NCBI RefSeq assembly: GCF_031456545.1
Contig: NZ_JAVDUV010000001.1
Coordinates: 2,793,557 to 2,857,556, forward strand
Direction of reading: 5' to 3'
DNA from: Agromyces sp. 3263
GTDB lineage: Bacteria > Actinomycetota > Actinomycetes > Actinomycetales > Microbacteriaceae
DNA length: 64,000 nucleotides
A program made the translations under genes and the position numbers. This document shows positions 34,391 to 42,882 of this stretch, in pieces; position 1 is the first letter of the stretch, and every line of letters begins with the position of its first letter. The notes beneath the pieces were generated by a model. The model was not told where the DNA came from and ran no database searches. It saw only the letters and a program-made list of their open reading frames with translations.

Positions 34391-37300
34391 GTGTGGCGGC
34401 TCGATCGGAACCATGACGAGGAGGACCTCCTCGGGTCCGAGCCGGACGCCGCCGCGGAGCAACTCACCCCGGATCCCATGCGACACGACACCACGAGCCC
34501 TGACGGAGTCAGCCTCGGCGACCCCGAACTCGTCGCCGGCAATGTGGCTGAGCCCGCGTGGCACCGCTGGCGCGGCGAGCTCGCGGAGGTCGGCGGCCGG
34601 TCGCCGCTCGTGCGCTTCGTCGACACGCCGCGCACCCGCATCGAGCTGTCCACGACGCATCCCGGCGGTCTGCCGCAGTTCATCACGGGCAAGTCGACCC
34701 TGCTCTCGAGCCTCATCCGCGACGAGCTCGCGCTGCGCAACGCGCGGCTCGCGGCCGCGGAGATCACCCAGAAGGGCATCGAGCTCCGGTCGGTGCGCGG
34801 CATCGAGTCGGTGCACCTGGCGATCGGACTCGCGTCGTGGCGCAATGCCGGCGAGGAGTACCTCGCGCCGGTGCTGCTCCGCCCCCTCGCCATCCGCCGC
34901 TACGGCCGCGACTTCGAGCTGAAGCTCAAGGGCCAGCCGTTCCTCAACCCGGCCCTCGCCCGCGAGCTGCGCGAGCAGTTCCAGATCACCCTCGATGCCG
35001 ACGCCTTCGTCGCCCTCGCGATCACCAACGGGGTCTTCAAGCCCCAGCCCGTGATCGACCGCCTGCGCGGTCTCACCTCGCACCTGCCGTGGTTCCACGT
35101 CGCGCCGCGACTCGTCGTGTCGGCCTTCGCGGAGGTCGGTCCGGCCATGGCCGATGACGTGCGACGGCTCGACCACCCCGTCATCGACGCCATCGCCGGC
35201 AACGCCGCCGCGCGCGCGTCGCTCGCCGAGCAGGGGGAGCGTGCCCGGCCGGTGCCGCAGGACCAGCGTCCGCCGTCGACCGACCACCTCCTCCTCGATG
35301 CGGATCCCGAGCAGGAGCAGGTCGTCGCCGAGATCGAGTCGGGATCGTCGCTCGTCGTCAAGACGCTGCCGGGCACCGGCGGCACCCAGACGATCGTCAA
35401 CGCGATCGGGGCACTCGTCGCCAAGGACAAGCGCGTCCTCGTGGTCGGCGCCCGCCGTGCGAGCCTCGACGGCATCGCGCATCGCCTCGGCCAGGTGGGG
35501 CTCGGCGGTGCCGCCGTGTCCACGGGCAGCCTCCGCCGCGACCTCATCCAGGCGATCTCCCGAAACGAGAAGGCCGAGCAGCCGCGGGTCGCCGACGTCG
35601 ACGACGCGCTCGTGCGACTCCGCAAGGTGCTGCTCGACTACCGAACGGCCCTCACTCGCGACGACCCAGAGCTGCACGTGTCCGTGCTGGACGCACTCGG
35701 CGAGCTCGCCAAGCTGGCGCAGCTGCGGGAGGCCCCGTCCACGACCGCCCGGCTCGACCACGCCTCGCTCGTGGCGCTCGCCACCGGCCGCGACCGTGTC
35801 GCGCACGACCTCGCCCGGGCCGCCGAGCTCGGCGAGTTCCGGTACGGTCCCGGCGACTCGCCCTGGTACGGCGCATCGTTCACCTCCTCCGACGAGGCGA
35901 CGCACGCCCATGACCTCGCGAAGCGGCTGGACGCCACGGAGCTGCCCCGCCTGCTCGAGCGCGGTCGCGCCCTGATCGCGCAGACCCGCCTGCGCCCCTT
36001 CGAGTCGGTCGCCGAGCTGGGGGTCTTCCTGCGCCTGCTCCTGGACGTGCGCGAGACGCTCGACCGGTTCCAGCCGTCGGTGTTCGACCGTCCCCTCGGC
36101 GAGCTCATCGCCGCCACGTCGGCCCGCCGCGATTCGCCCGGGATGTCGGGTCCCAACCGCCGGCGCCTCCGCCGCCTGGCCCTCGAGTACGTGCGCCCCG
36201 GCGTGCACGTCACCGACCTCAACGGCGCGCTCCGCGGCATCCAGCAGCAACGCACGCTGTGGCAGCGCTACTCGGAGGCGGGCGCGATCCCCAGCGTGCC
36301 GGTCGGCATCGACGACGTGCATGTCGCCTTCCGCACGGTCGCGACCGACCTCGCCGCGCTCGATGCACCGCTCGGCGTGGTGGGCACCCCCCGGCAGCTC
36401 GCCGCGAGGCCCGTGCGCGAGCTGGTGTCCGACCTGCGCGGACTCGCCGCGGAGTCGGAGGTGCTCACGAACCTGCAGGAGCGCACGGCGGTGCTCTCGC
36501 GCCTGCGCGACCTCGGCCTCGACCCGCTGCTCCTCGACCTCGCCAAGCGCCACGTGCCCGAGCGCGCCGTCGCCGCCGAGCTCGAGCTCGCCTGGTGGCA
36601 GTCGGTGCTCGAATCGATGCTCGCCGGCGACAAGGCGCTCCTCGGCGCGAACACGACGGTGCTCGACCGCCTCGAGGGCGACTTCCGCCTCGTCGACGAG
36701 GCGCATGCGTCGGCAGCGGGTCCGCAGCTGGCCTGGCACCTCGCCGAGAACTGGAAGGTCGCGCTCGTCGATCATCCCGACGAGGCCCAGCGCCTGAAGC
36801 GGATGCTCCGGGGCGACCGGGTGCGCCCCGCCGCGCTGCACGCCGAGACGCCGCACCTGTTCCGCACGCTCGCGCCGATCTGGCTCGCGTCGCCGTACGA
36901 GGTGGCCGAGATCGACGACGCGATCCCCTTCGACACCGTGGTGCTCGTGGACGCAGGCTCGACGACCATCGCGGAGAACCTCGGCGCGATCCGGCGCGCA
37001 CGGCAGGTCGTCGCGTTCGGCGACCCGGTGACGCAGACCCCGACCGTGTTCGAGACCGGGATCGACGACTCGGAGCCCGGCTCGGCCGGCACCACCGAGC
37101 ACGGCGTCGATGCGCTGCACGCGGATTCGGCGCTGGCCCGGCTCGGCGAGCTGCTGCCCACGCTCACCCTCACGAGGAGCTACCGCGCCGGCGGCGAGGA
37201 CCTCGCCGAGCTGGTGAACCGCCGGTTCTACGCCGGACGCATCCAGTCCCTGCCCTGGGCGGGCAGCTTCCTCGGCCACGGCAGCCTCGGGCTGCACTAC

Positions 37301-38152
37301 GTCCGCGGCAACGGGCTCCCCGACGCCGTCACGGGCACGGTCGAGAGCATCGACTCCGAGGTCGCGAAGGTCGTAGAGCTCGTGATGGACCACGCCGTGA
37401 AGCGGCCCCGCGAGTCGCTCATGGTCATCACCGCGAGCGCCCGGCATGCGGCGCGGGTGCACCAGTCGGTGCTCGCGGCGTTCGCCAAGCGCACCGACCT
37501 GTCGGACTTCATCCTCAAGGACCGCGCCGAGCCGTTCACGGTGCTCACCCTCGAGCAGGCCGTGGCGCAGAGCCGGGATCGCGTCATCTTCTCCGTCGGC
37601 TACGGCCGCACGCCGCACGGCCGGCTGCTGTCGAACTTCGGCTCGCTCGGCGAACCCGGCGGTGACCGGCTGCTCGCCGTCGCCATGACGCGGGCCCGGC
37701 GTTCGATGGACCTCGTCTCCGCGTTCCGGCCCGAGGACATCGACGAGGAGCGCCAGTCCCACGGCGTGCTCGCGCTCGCCAACATCCTCAGCCAGACCGA
37801 GGAGCGCGCCGCGGCCGACGTCGACGGCGAGGCCGGGGCGTCGATGCTGGCCGACCTGGCCGCACGGCTGGCGCGGCGCGGCATCCGGGTCAGCGTCGAC
37901 CATCGCGGCCGGCTCCCGCTTGCGGCCGCCCACGCCGGCAAGGCGGTGGTGGTCGAGACCGACGAGGCGTTCGAGGGGCTCAGCCTGCGGGAGTCCCTGC
38001 GACTTCGGCCCGACGTGCTGCGACGGCTCGGCTGGCACTACCTGCGGGTGCACAGCTTCGAGCTCTTCGGCAACCCCGAGGCGGTCGCCACCCGTGTCGC
38101 CACGGTCCTCGGCAAGCCCGAGGCGAATCCCGCGGATGCCGCGGCGAGCTGA
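34391..38152 (+). CDS. Large SF1-helicase-like protein with degenerate ATPase motifs
   Basis: 1253 residues. The layout is that of Upf1/DUF4011-type SF1 helicases: N-terminal domain, motor with Walker A-like TLPGTGGTQT (325-334), motif II-like LVDAGS (about 852-857), VVAFGDPVTQTP, TRSYRAGGEDL, VLTLEQAVAQSRDRVIFS and AMTRARR (about 1098-1104). The Walker A lysine is glycine (G331) and the DEAS glutamate is alanine (A855), so ATP hydrolysis is doubtful. A PD-(D/E)xK/MTES_1575-like fold ends the protein (about 1165-1250), also altered. GTG 34391 has TATGGT 6 bases upstream; ATG 34478 is an alternative start. It overlaps the small downstream gene. Confidence 0.85.
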   Translation: MWRLDRNHDEEDLLGSEPDAAAEQLTPDPMRHDTTSPDGVSLGDPELVAGNVAEPAWHRWRGELAEVGGRSPLVRFVDTPRTRIELSTTHPGGLPQFITGKSTLLSSLIRDELALRNARLAAAEITQKGIELRSVRGIESVHLAIGLASWRNAGEEYLAPVLLRPLAIRRYGRDFELKLKGQPFLNPALARELREQFQITLDADAFVALAITNGVFKPQPVIDRLRGLTSHLPWFHVAPRLVVSAFAEVGPAMADDVRRLDHPVIDAIAGNAAARASLAEQGERARPVPQDQRPPSTDHLLLDADPEQEQVVAEIESGSSLVVKTLPGTGGTQTIVNAIGALVAKDKRVLVVGARRASLDGIAHRLGQVGLGGAAVSTGSLRRDLIQAISRNEKAEQPRVADVDDALVRLRKVLLDYRTALTRDDPELHVSVLDALGELAKLAQLREAPSTTARLDHASLVALATGRDRVAHDLARAAELGEFRYGPGDSPWYGASFTSSDEATHAHDLAKRLDATELPRLLERGRALIAQTRLRPFESVAELGVFLRLLLDVRETLDRFQPSVFDRPLGELIAATSARRDSPGMSGPNRRRLRRLALEYVRPGVHVTDLNGALRGIQQQRTLWQRYSEAGAIPSVPVGIDDVHVAFRTVATDLAALDAPLGVVGTPRQLAARPVRELVSDLRGLAAESEVLTNLQERTAVLSRLRDLGLDPLLLDLAKRHVPERAVAAELELAWWQSVLESMLAGDKALLGANTTVLDRLEGDFRLVDEAHASAAGPQLAWHLAENWKVALVDHPDEAQRLKRMLRGDRVRPAALHAETPHLFRTLAPIWLASPYEVAEIDDAIPFDTVVLVDAGSTTIAENLGAIRRARQVVAFGDPVTQTPTVFETGIDDSEPGSAGTTEHGVDALHADSALARLGELLPTLTLTRSYRAGGEDLAELVNRRFYAGRIQSLPWAGSFLGHGSLGLHYVRGNGLPDAVTGTVESIDSEVAKVVELVMDHAVKRPRESLMVITASARHAARVHQSVLAAFAKRTDLSDFILKDRAEPFTVLTLEQAVAQSRDRVIFSVGYGRTPHGRLLSNFGSLGEPGGDRLLAVAMTRARRSMDLVSAFRPEDIDEERQSHGVLALANILSQTEERAAADVDGEAGASMLADLAARLARRGIRVSVDHRGRLPLAAAHAGKAVVVETDEAFEGLSLRESLRLRPDVLRRLGWHYLRVHSFELFGNPEAVATRVATVLGKPEANPADAAAS

Positions 38153-38361
38153 TGCCCGACGAGCCCAGGCAGCGCGTGGAGCGTGCCGGCGGGAAGTCCC
38201 GTCGCGCGCGGCTCACCCCGGCGCCCGGTTCGGATCCGTCGCCCGAGCAGCCGGCGACGACGGGGACGGAAGCCGGCGAGCCGCCCGAGCCCACGTCGCA
38301 ACGCGGTCGCCCCAGCCCTGACGACGAGCGCATCACGCGGGAGCGCCCGCCGCACTGGTGA
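38152..38361 (+). CDS. Small basic/proline-rich protein ending PPHW
   Basis: 69 residues, rich in Pro, Arg and Glu, probably disordered, with a conserved-looking end DDERITRERPPHW. The ATG overlaps the helicase-like gene's TGA by one base (TGATG), so it is coupled. I recall small PPHW-ending proteins in this position in related genomes. It may be a binding partner of the large protein (inference). Function is unknown. Confidence 0.65.
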   Translation: MPDEPRQRVERAGGKSRRARLTPAPGSDPSPEQPATTGTEAGEPPEPTSQRGRPSPDDERITRERPPHW

Positions 38362-38424
38362 CGGCGACGACATGGCGCCACCACGGTGCCGCCGCGACGG
38401 CGGTGCGGAGCGGCAGGCGCGCGG

Positions 38425-38892
38425 CTACTCGGCGTGCTTGCCGGAGGTGGTCGCGGCGACCGATTCCGTGCCGTGCGCGGGCGCGACGCGCTCGGCCAGC
38501 AGGTCGCGGATCTCGGAGAGCAGCGTCACCTCGTTCTCGGGCTCGTCGGCATCGGGAACTCCGGCCTGGCGCTTGGCGGTGGTGCGATCCTTCAGGTGGT
38601 TCATCGGCATCACGAAGACGAAGTACACGACCGCCGCGACGATGACGAAGGTCAGGATCGATCCGAGCACCGCGCCGAACTTCACGTCGGCCGTGCCGCC
38701 GTCGAGTGTCGGGATCGACCAGACCAGGGCGGTGTCGAGGCTGTCGGCGCGGAAGATCGCGCCGATCAGCGGGTTGATGAGGTTGTTCACGATCGAGTTC
38801 ACCACGGCGGTGAACGCCGCGCCGATGACGACGGCGACCGCCAGCTCGATCACGTTCCCGCGAAGGATGAACTCCTTGAACCCCTTGAGCAC
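38425..38892 (-). CDS. mscL: Large-conductance mechanosensitive channel
   Basis: 155 residues. LKGFKEFILRGNVIELAVAVVIGAAFTAVVNSIV is not broken, with TM1 at about 12-40 and TM2 at about 70-95 (LTFVIVAAVVYFVFVMPMN), and a charged C-terminal helix. It opens under hypo-osmotic membrane tension to release solutes. GTG 38892 has GAGGAGG upstream and starts the family-typical MLKGFKEF. The tail is slightly longer than usual. It belongs to the conserved mscL-FmdB-cyclo-ligase-galU block. Confidence 0.97.
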   Translation of the reverse strand: MLKGFKEFILRGNVIELAVAVVIGAAFTAVVNSIVNNLINPLIGAIFRADSLDTALVWSIPTLDGGTADVKFGAVLGSILTFVIVAAVVYFVFVMPMNHLKDRTTAKRQAGVPDADEPENEVTLLSEIRDLLAERVAPAHGTESVAATTSGKHAE

Positions 38893-38927
38893 GCCGCCTC
38901 CTCGATCTGCGCCCCGCGCGGGCACGC

Positions 38928-39317
38928 CTAGGCAACGCTAGCCGACGAGCCCGATCCGGTCGATTTCGCTCCGCCCGACGATCCCGAGGAGCCGGTCGAG
39001 CCCGACGACCCCGACGAGCCGGCCGACGATCCGCCGGATCCCGAGCCGGAGGACCCGGATCCAGACGACCCGGACCCCGACGACCCCCCGCCCGACCCTG
39101 ATGCGCCCGACGGGGCATCCGCCTTGCCCTTCGCGCCATCGGCGCGGGAATCGGTGCGGTAGAAGCCCGAGCCGTTGAACGTCACGCCGATGGTGTTGAA
39201 GAGCTTGCGCAGCCGGCCGCCGCACACCTCGCACACGGTGAGCGCGTCGTCGGTGAACGCCTGGTGGATGTCGAACGCGTTGTCGCACTCGGTGCAGCGG
39301 TAGGAATACGTGGGCAT
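38928..39317 (-). CDS. FmdB-type zinc-ribbon protein with long Gly/Ser tail
   Basis: 129 residues. The first 56 are the FmdB/CxxC zinc ribbon: MPTYSYRCTECDNAF with C8/C11 and later CEVCGGRLRKLF. The rest, from about residue 72, is almost only Gly and Ser with occasional Ala, in short SGSGSS-type repeats. Mycobacterial Rv0991c occupies the same gene position and, as I recall, acts as a redox-controlled chaperone that is active as a disordered protein; a similar role is plausible here. ATG 39317 has a weak GGAAGAG upstream. Confidence 0.85.
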   Translation of the reverse strand: MPTYSYRCTECDNAFDIHQAFTDDALTVCEVCGGRLRKLFNTIGVTFNGSGFYRTDSRADGAKGKADAPSGASGSGGGSSGSGSSGSGSSGSGSGGSSAGSSGSSGSTGSSGSSGGAKSTGSGSSASVA

Positions 39318-39345
39318 GTGACTCTTCCGGATCGTGGTGCGCCGG

Positions 39346-39924
39346 TCAGAACGCGATGATGCGCGTGGGCGTCACGACGCCGTTCACGGCCTGGTCGTGC
39401 ACCTCGCGCGGCACCCGCTCGACGAACTCGCTGTCGAAGACGACGGCGTACACCGGGGGACATTTTCCCATCGAACCGAGGGTCTTGTCGAAATAGCCCC
39501 GGCCCCAGCCGAGTCGCATGCCCGTGACGTCGACCGCGGCGGCCGGCACGAGGATGAGGTCGACGTCGTTGATCGCCATCGGGCCGAGCAGCTCGCCGAC
39601 CGCCTCGGGCATGCCGTGCAGGCCCTGCGTCTCGACCTCCTCCTCGCCGACCGTCCAGTCGAGCAGCCCGTCCTCGCGGGTGATCGGGAACAGCACACGG
39701 ATGCCGCGGGCCTCAGCCCAGTTCACGAACGGCCGCGTGTCGGGCTCGGTCGGCATCGAGAGGTAGCACGACAGGGACTCGGCGTCGGTCGACCCGACGA
39801 GCTCCTGGAGGCGCGCGGTGAAGCCCTCCGTCGCGAGCTCCCGCTCGTGAGCCGGCATGTTCTGGCGGCGCTCCCGGAGCTCGGCGCGCAGCACGCGCTT
39901 CTGGACGTCCGGATCGTCGGGCAT
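39346..39924 (-). CDS. 5-formyltetrahydrofolate cyclo-ligase
   Basis: Converts 5-formyl-THF to 5,10-methenyl-THF with ATP. 192 residues: KRVLRAELRERRQNMP, LSCYLSMPTEPDTRPFV, the ATP-site GMRLGWGRGYFDKTL and VPREVHDQAVNGVVTPTR are all present. ATG 39924 is preferred because TAGGAT (39932-39937) lies 7 bases upstream, giving a leaderless mRNA; ATG 39933 adds three residues. It is divergent from galU (74-base gap), as in Mycobacterium (Rv0992c-Rv0993). Confidence 0.93.
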   Translation of the reverse strand: MPDDPDVQKRVLRAELRERRQNMPAHERELATEGFTARLQELVGSTDAESLSCYLSMPTEPDTRPFVNWAEARGIRVLFPITREDGLLDWTVGEEEVETQGLHGMPEAVGELLGPMAINDVDLILVPAAAVDVTGMRLGWGRGYFDKTLGSMGKCPPVYAVVFDSEFVERVPREVHDQAVNGVVTPTRIIAF

Positions 39925-39998
39925 GGCAGACATCCTAGGACGACGACGACTCGGCGTCGGCCCTGCGCCGTGTCGCGACATCCGGTTACGCTGTCGGC

Positions 39999-40898
39999 AT
40001 GACTCAACGGATCACGAAGGCCGTCATCCCGGCCGCGGGCCTCGGCACGCGATTCCTGCCGGCGACGAAGGCGATGCCCAAGGAGATGCTCCCGGTCGTC
40101 GACAAGCCCGCGATCCAGTACGTGGTCGAGGAGGCCGTCGCGGCCGGCCTCGACGACGTGCTCATGATCATCGGTCGCAACAAGAACGCGCTCGCGAACC
40201 ACTTCGACCGGGTCGCCGAGCTCGAGCACACGCTGGAGGAGAAGGGCGACGGGGCCAAGCTCTCGAAGGTGCAGGAGTCGAGCGACCTCGCCGACGTGCA
40301 CTTCGTGCGACAGGGCGACCCCAAGGGCCTCGGCCACGCCGTGCTGCGCGCACGCAAGCACGTCGGCGACGAGTCGTTCGCGGTGCTCCTGGGAGACGAC
40401 CTCATCGACCCGCGCGACCCGCTGCTGACCCGCATGCTCGACGAGCACGACCGTCGCGGCGCGACGATCGTGGCCCTCCTCGAGGTCGACCCCGACTCCA
40501 TCCACCTCTACGGCGCGGCGGCGGTCGAGCCCACCGATGACCCCGACGTAGTCCGCGTCACCGGACTCGTCGAGAAGCCCGCGAAAGACGTCGCACCGTC
40601 GAACTACGCCGTGATCGGACGCTACGTGCTGAAGCCCGGCGTGTTCGACGTGCTCGAGCACACCGAGCCGGGCAAGGGCGGCGAGATCCAGCTCACCGAC
40701 GCCCTCATGGAGATGGCGGCCGATGTCGAGGGCACGGGCGGCGTCTACGGCGTGGTGTTCCGCGGGCGCCGCTACGACACCGGCGACAAGCTCGACTACA
40801 TCAAGGCGGTCGTGCAGCTCGCCGCCGACCGCGACGACCTCGGTCCCGAGCTGAAGCCCTGGCTGGTCGACTACGTCGCCGGCTTCGGCCGGAGCTGA
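39999..40898 (+). CDS. galU: UTP-glucose-1-phosphate uridylyltransferase
   Basis: Makes UDP-glucose for glycolipids and cell-wall polymers. 299 residues: KAVIPAAGLGTRFLPATKAMPKEMLPVVDKPAIQ is the unbroken nucleotide-binding start, with FAVLLGDD and VEKP later. TACGCT (39987-39992) lies 6 bases before the ATG, so the mRNA is probably leaderless. The acetyltransferase gene follows 3 bases after the stop, so they are one operon. The moeA/glp gene that separates them in Mycobacterium is absent. Confidence 0.97.
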   Translation: MTQRITKAVIPAAGLGTRFLPATKAMPKEMLPVVDKPAIQYVVEEAVAAGLDDVLMIIGRNKNALANHFDRVAELEHTLEEKGDGAKLSKVQESSDLADVHFVRQGDPKGLGHAVLRARKHVGDESFAVLLGDDLIDPRDPLLTRMLDEHDRRGATIVALLEVDPDSIHLYGAAAVEPTDDPDVVRVTGLVEKPAKDVAPSNYAVIGRYVLKPGVFDVLEHTEPGKGGEIQLTDALMEMAADVEGTGGVYGVVFRGRRYDTGDKLDYIKAVVQLAADRDDLGPELKPWLVDYVAGFGRS

Positions 40899-40901
40899 TC
40901 C

Positions 40902-41564
40902 ATGGCGACGGCCGCCATCCCCACGCTGCGTGACGGGGACGTCACCCTGCGGCCGATCCGCGCACGCGATGCGAAGGTGCTCGAGCGCGTGCTGCTCGAC
41001 AATCGCGGCTGGCTCCGGCAGTGGGAGGCCACGTACCCGGGCGGCGGGTCGTTCATCGACACGCGGGCCAGCATCCGGAACCTCCTGGCCCACGCCCGCA
41101 CCGGCCACGCGCTGCCGTTCGTCATCGAGCTCGACGGCGAACTGGTGGGGCAGTTGAACGTGTCGTCGATCACGTTCGGGTCGCTGTCGTCGGCGACCAT
41201 CGGCTACTGGGTGTCGCAGTCGGTGGCGGGCCGGGGCATCACGCCCACTGCCGTCGCGCTCGCGACCGACTACTGCTTCTCGGTGCTGCGCCTGCACCGC
41301 ATGGAGATCTGCATCCGGCCCGAGAACCAGCCGTCGCTGCGCGTCGTCGAGAAGCTCGGGTTCCGCTACGAGGGGTTGCGGCGCCGGTTCATCCACATCA
41401 ACGGCGAGTGGCGCGACCACTTCTCATTCGCCCTGGTGGCCGAGGAGGTGCCGCGCGGAGTCCTCCGCCGCTGGCGCGACGGACAGGTGCCGGCGGATGC
41501 CGCGCGCATCCCGGCGGAGGACCGCGCCGCCGCCGCGTACCCGCTCCACGTCGCCGATCGCTGA
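40902..41564 (+). CDS. RimJ-like GNAT acetyltransferase
   Basis: 220 residues of the GNAT fold: VTLRPIRARDAKVLERVL at the start, the acetyl-CoA site VSQSVAGRGITPTAVALATDYCF, and the RPENQPSLRVVEKLGFRYEG segment typical of RimJ/RimL protein N-acetyltransferases. The target is unknown. It lies 3 bases after galU in the position of mycobacterial rimJ (Rv0995), and is followed by the SepX/GlpR-like gene. Confidence 0.9.
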   Translation: MATAAIPTLRDGDVTLRPIRARDAKVLERVLLDNRGWLRQWEATYPGGGSFIDTRASIRNLLAHARTGHALPFVIELDGELVGQLNVSSITFGSLSSATIGYWVSQSVAGRGITPTAVALATDYCFSVLRLHRMEICIRPENQPSLRVVEKLGFRYEGLRRRFIHINGEWRDHFSFALVAEEVPRGVLRRWRDGQVPADAARIPAEDRAAAAYPLHVADR

Positions 41565-41616
41565 ACACGCCCGCGACGAGCGGAGCCAATCGTCCACCGT
41601 GACCTAGCGTGGTCGC

Positions 41617-42678
41617 ATGGACGTGATCGGCGGTGGGGTGCTCGTGGCGGCGGCCGCGGCGCTCTGGATCGCGTACCTGCTGCCGAGCTGGCTCCGGCGC
41701 CGTCAGTACCTCGACACCGAGCGCAACGCCGTGCGCCTGCAGCAGACGCTCCGCATCCTCGCCGAGACGAGCGAGACCCCCGAAGAGGTGCGCGTCGAGG
41801 CGACCGCCCGCGAGGTCGCCGTCCAGCAGCGCATCCTGCACGAGCACGAGGAGACCGCCCGGCTCGAGGCGGAGGCTGCCGAGCTCCTCGCGATCGCCGA
41901 ACGCCTCGCGGCCGAGGACGCCGCTGCCACCGCTCGCGAGCTCGCGGCTGCGGCGCAGGCGACGGCCACCGAGCCGATCACGGTCGTGACGGCGCCCGCT
42001 GCGACCTCGTCCACCGTGACGGATCGGCCGTCGGGCGCGACGCCGGCACCGGTGACGGCGACGGATGCCGCGCGCCGGCGCCGCGCGCTTCGCCGGCGTC
42101 GCGGACTCAGCTCGCTCTTCCTCCTCGTCTCGCTGCTCACCGTCGTCCTCGGCCTCGTCGCCACGGCCTTCGGCGCCACGTTCCTCATCGCGGGCGTCGG
42201 AGCGGGAGGCGTGATCGTCGCGCTCGGCCTGCTCGCCCGCCTGGCGCGCGTCCGCGTGCCCTCCGTCGTCGCCGCTGCCCCGCTGGCGGCACCCGAGACC
42301 GTGCCGTTCGAGCCCATCGAGCTCCCCGAGCCCGAGGCGGAAGACCACGGCTGGGTACCGCGGCCGCTGCCCAAGCCGCTGCACCTCTCACGCGGCACGA
42401 TCGCGGCGATGGCGATGGCCTCGGTCGAGGCGGCCGCCGAACTCAAGCGCGCCGAGCTGGACGCCGAGGTCGCCCGCCGGGTCGAGCGACTGGAGCCGGC
42501 CGTGCCGTCGATCGCCCCCGCGGCCGTGGCATCCGCCGGGCCGGCCGAGCCCGCGGCATCCGCTCGCGAACGGCTCGAACCCGCCAGCCCCTACGCCCGC
42601 ATGGGCATCATCGACGACGCGGCGCCCGGCTTCGACGACCTCGATGCCGTACTGCGACGACGCCGCCAGGTCGGCTGA
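41617..42678 (+). CDS. SepX/GlpR-like divisome membrane protein
   Basis: 353 residues. An N-terminal membrane segment with IAYLLPSWLRRRQYLD (about 6-32) matches the start of actinobacterial SepX/GlpR, which associates with FtsZ and the gephyrin-like Glp. An Ala/Glu-rich coiled region (about 60-120), two adjacent membrane helices (about 163-212), and a long variable tail follow. Gene position after galU and the acetyltransferase equals that of Rv0996. TAGCGT (41605-41610) lies 6 bases before the ATG. The assignment relies on N-terminus, topology and synteny rather than full similarity. Confidence 0.75.
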   Translation: MDVIGGGVLVAAAAALWIAYLLPSWLRRRQYLDTERNAVRLQQTLRILAETSETPEEVRVEATAREVAVQQRILHEHEETARLEAEAAELLAIAERLAAEDAAATARELAAAAQATATEPITVVTAPAATSSTVTDRPSGATPAPVTATDAARRRRALRRRRGLSSLFLLVSLLTVVLGLVATAFGATFLIAGVGAGGVIVALGLLARLARVRVPSVVAAAPLAAPETVPFEPIELPEPEAEDHGWVPRPLPKPLHLSRGTIAAMAMASVEAAAELKRAELDAEVARRVERLEPAVPSIAPAAVASAGPAEPAASARERLEPASPYARMGIIDDAAPGFDDLDAVLRRRRQVG

Positions 42679-42736
42679 CCGGCACCGTGGCGTGGTCCGA
42701 ACCACCCTGCGAGAAATGATAGAGTCGTTCTCGCTC

Positions 42737-42809
42737 GGGCCCATGGCGCAGTTGGTAGCGCGTCTCGTTCGCAATGAGAAGGTCGGGGGTTCGAATCCCC
42801 CTGGGTCCA
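42737..42809 (+). tRNA. tRNA-Ala (anticodon CGC)
   Basis: 73-nt cloverleaf with acceptor GGGCCCA/TGGGTCC, anticodon stem TCTCG/TGAGA, loop TTCGCAA with anticodon CGC, and T arm GGTTCGAATCC. Discriminator A, no encoded CCA. It reads GCG alanine codons, the codon favoured in this genome. Confidence 0.96.
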
Positions 42810-42814
42810 CTTCG

Positions 42815-42844
42815 ACGGCCGGCATCCACTCGGATGCCGGCCGT
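42815..42844 (+). terminator. Terminator after tRNA-Ala
   Basis: Perfect 13-bp stem (ACGGCCGGCATCC) with loop ACTC, followed by TCTCC, 5 bases after the tRNA. Confidence 0.85.
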
Positions 42845-42882
42845 TCTCCGTTCGACTTGGACGCGGGCGTAGGGTGGACGAG

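Noticed and set aside
33713..38053. Open frame of over 1400 codons on the minus strand across the helicase-like gene.
   Set aside because: It is a shadow of the plus-strand gene in high-GC DNA: Arg/Glu/Asp/Val-rich, no domains, and it also runs through ald and rhodanese.
34391..38152. The helicase-like gene as a simple pseudogene.
   Set aside because: The frame is unbroken over 1250 codons with normal codon bias and intact later motifs, so loss of two residues more likely reflects a specialised family.
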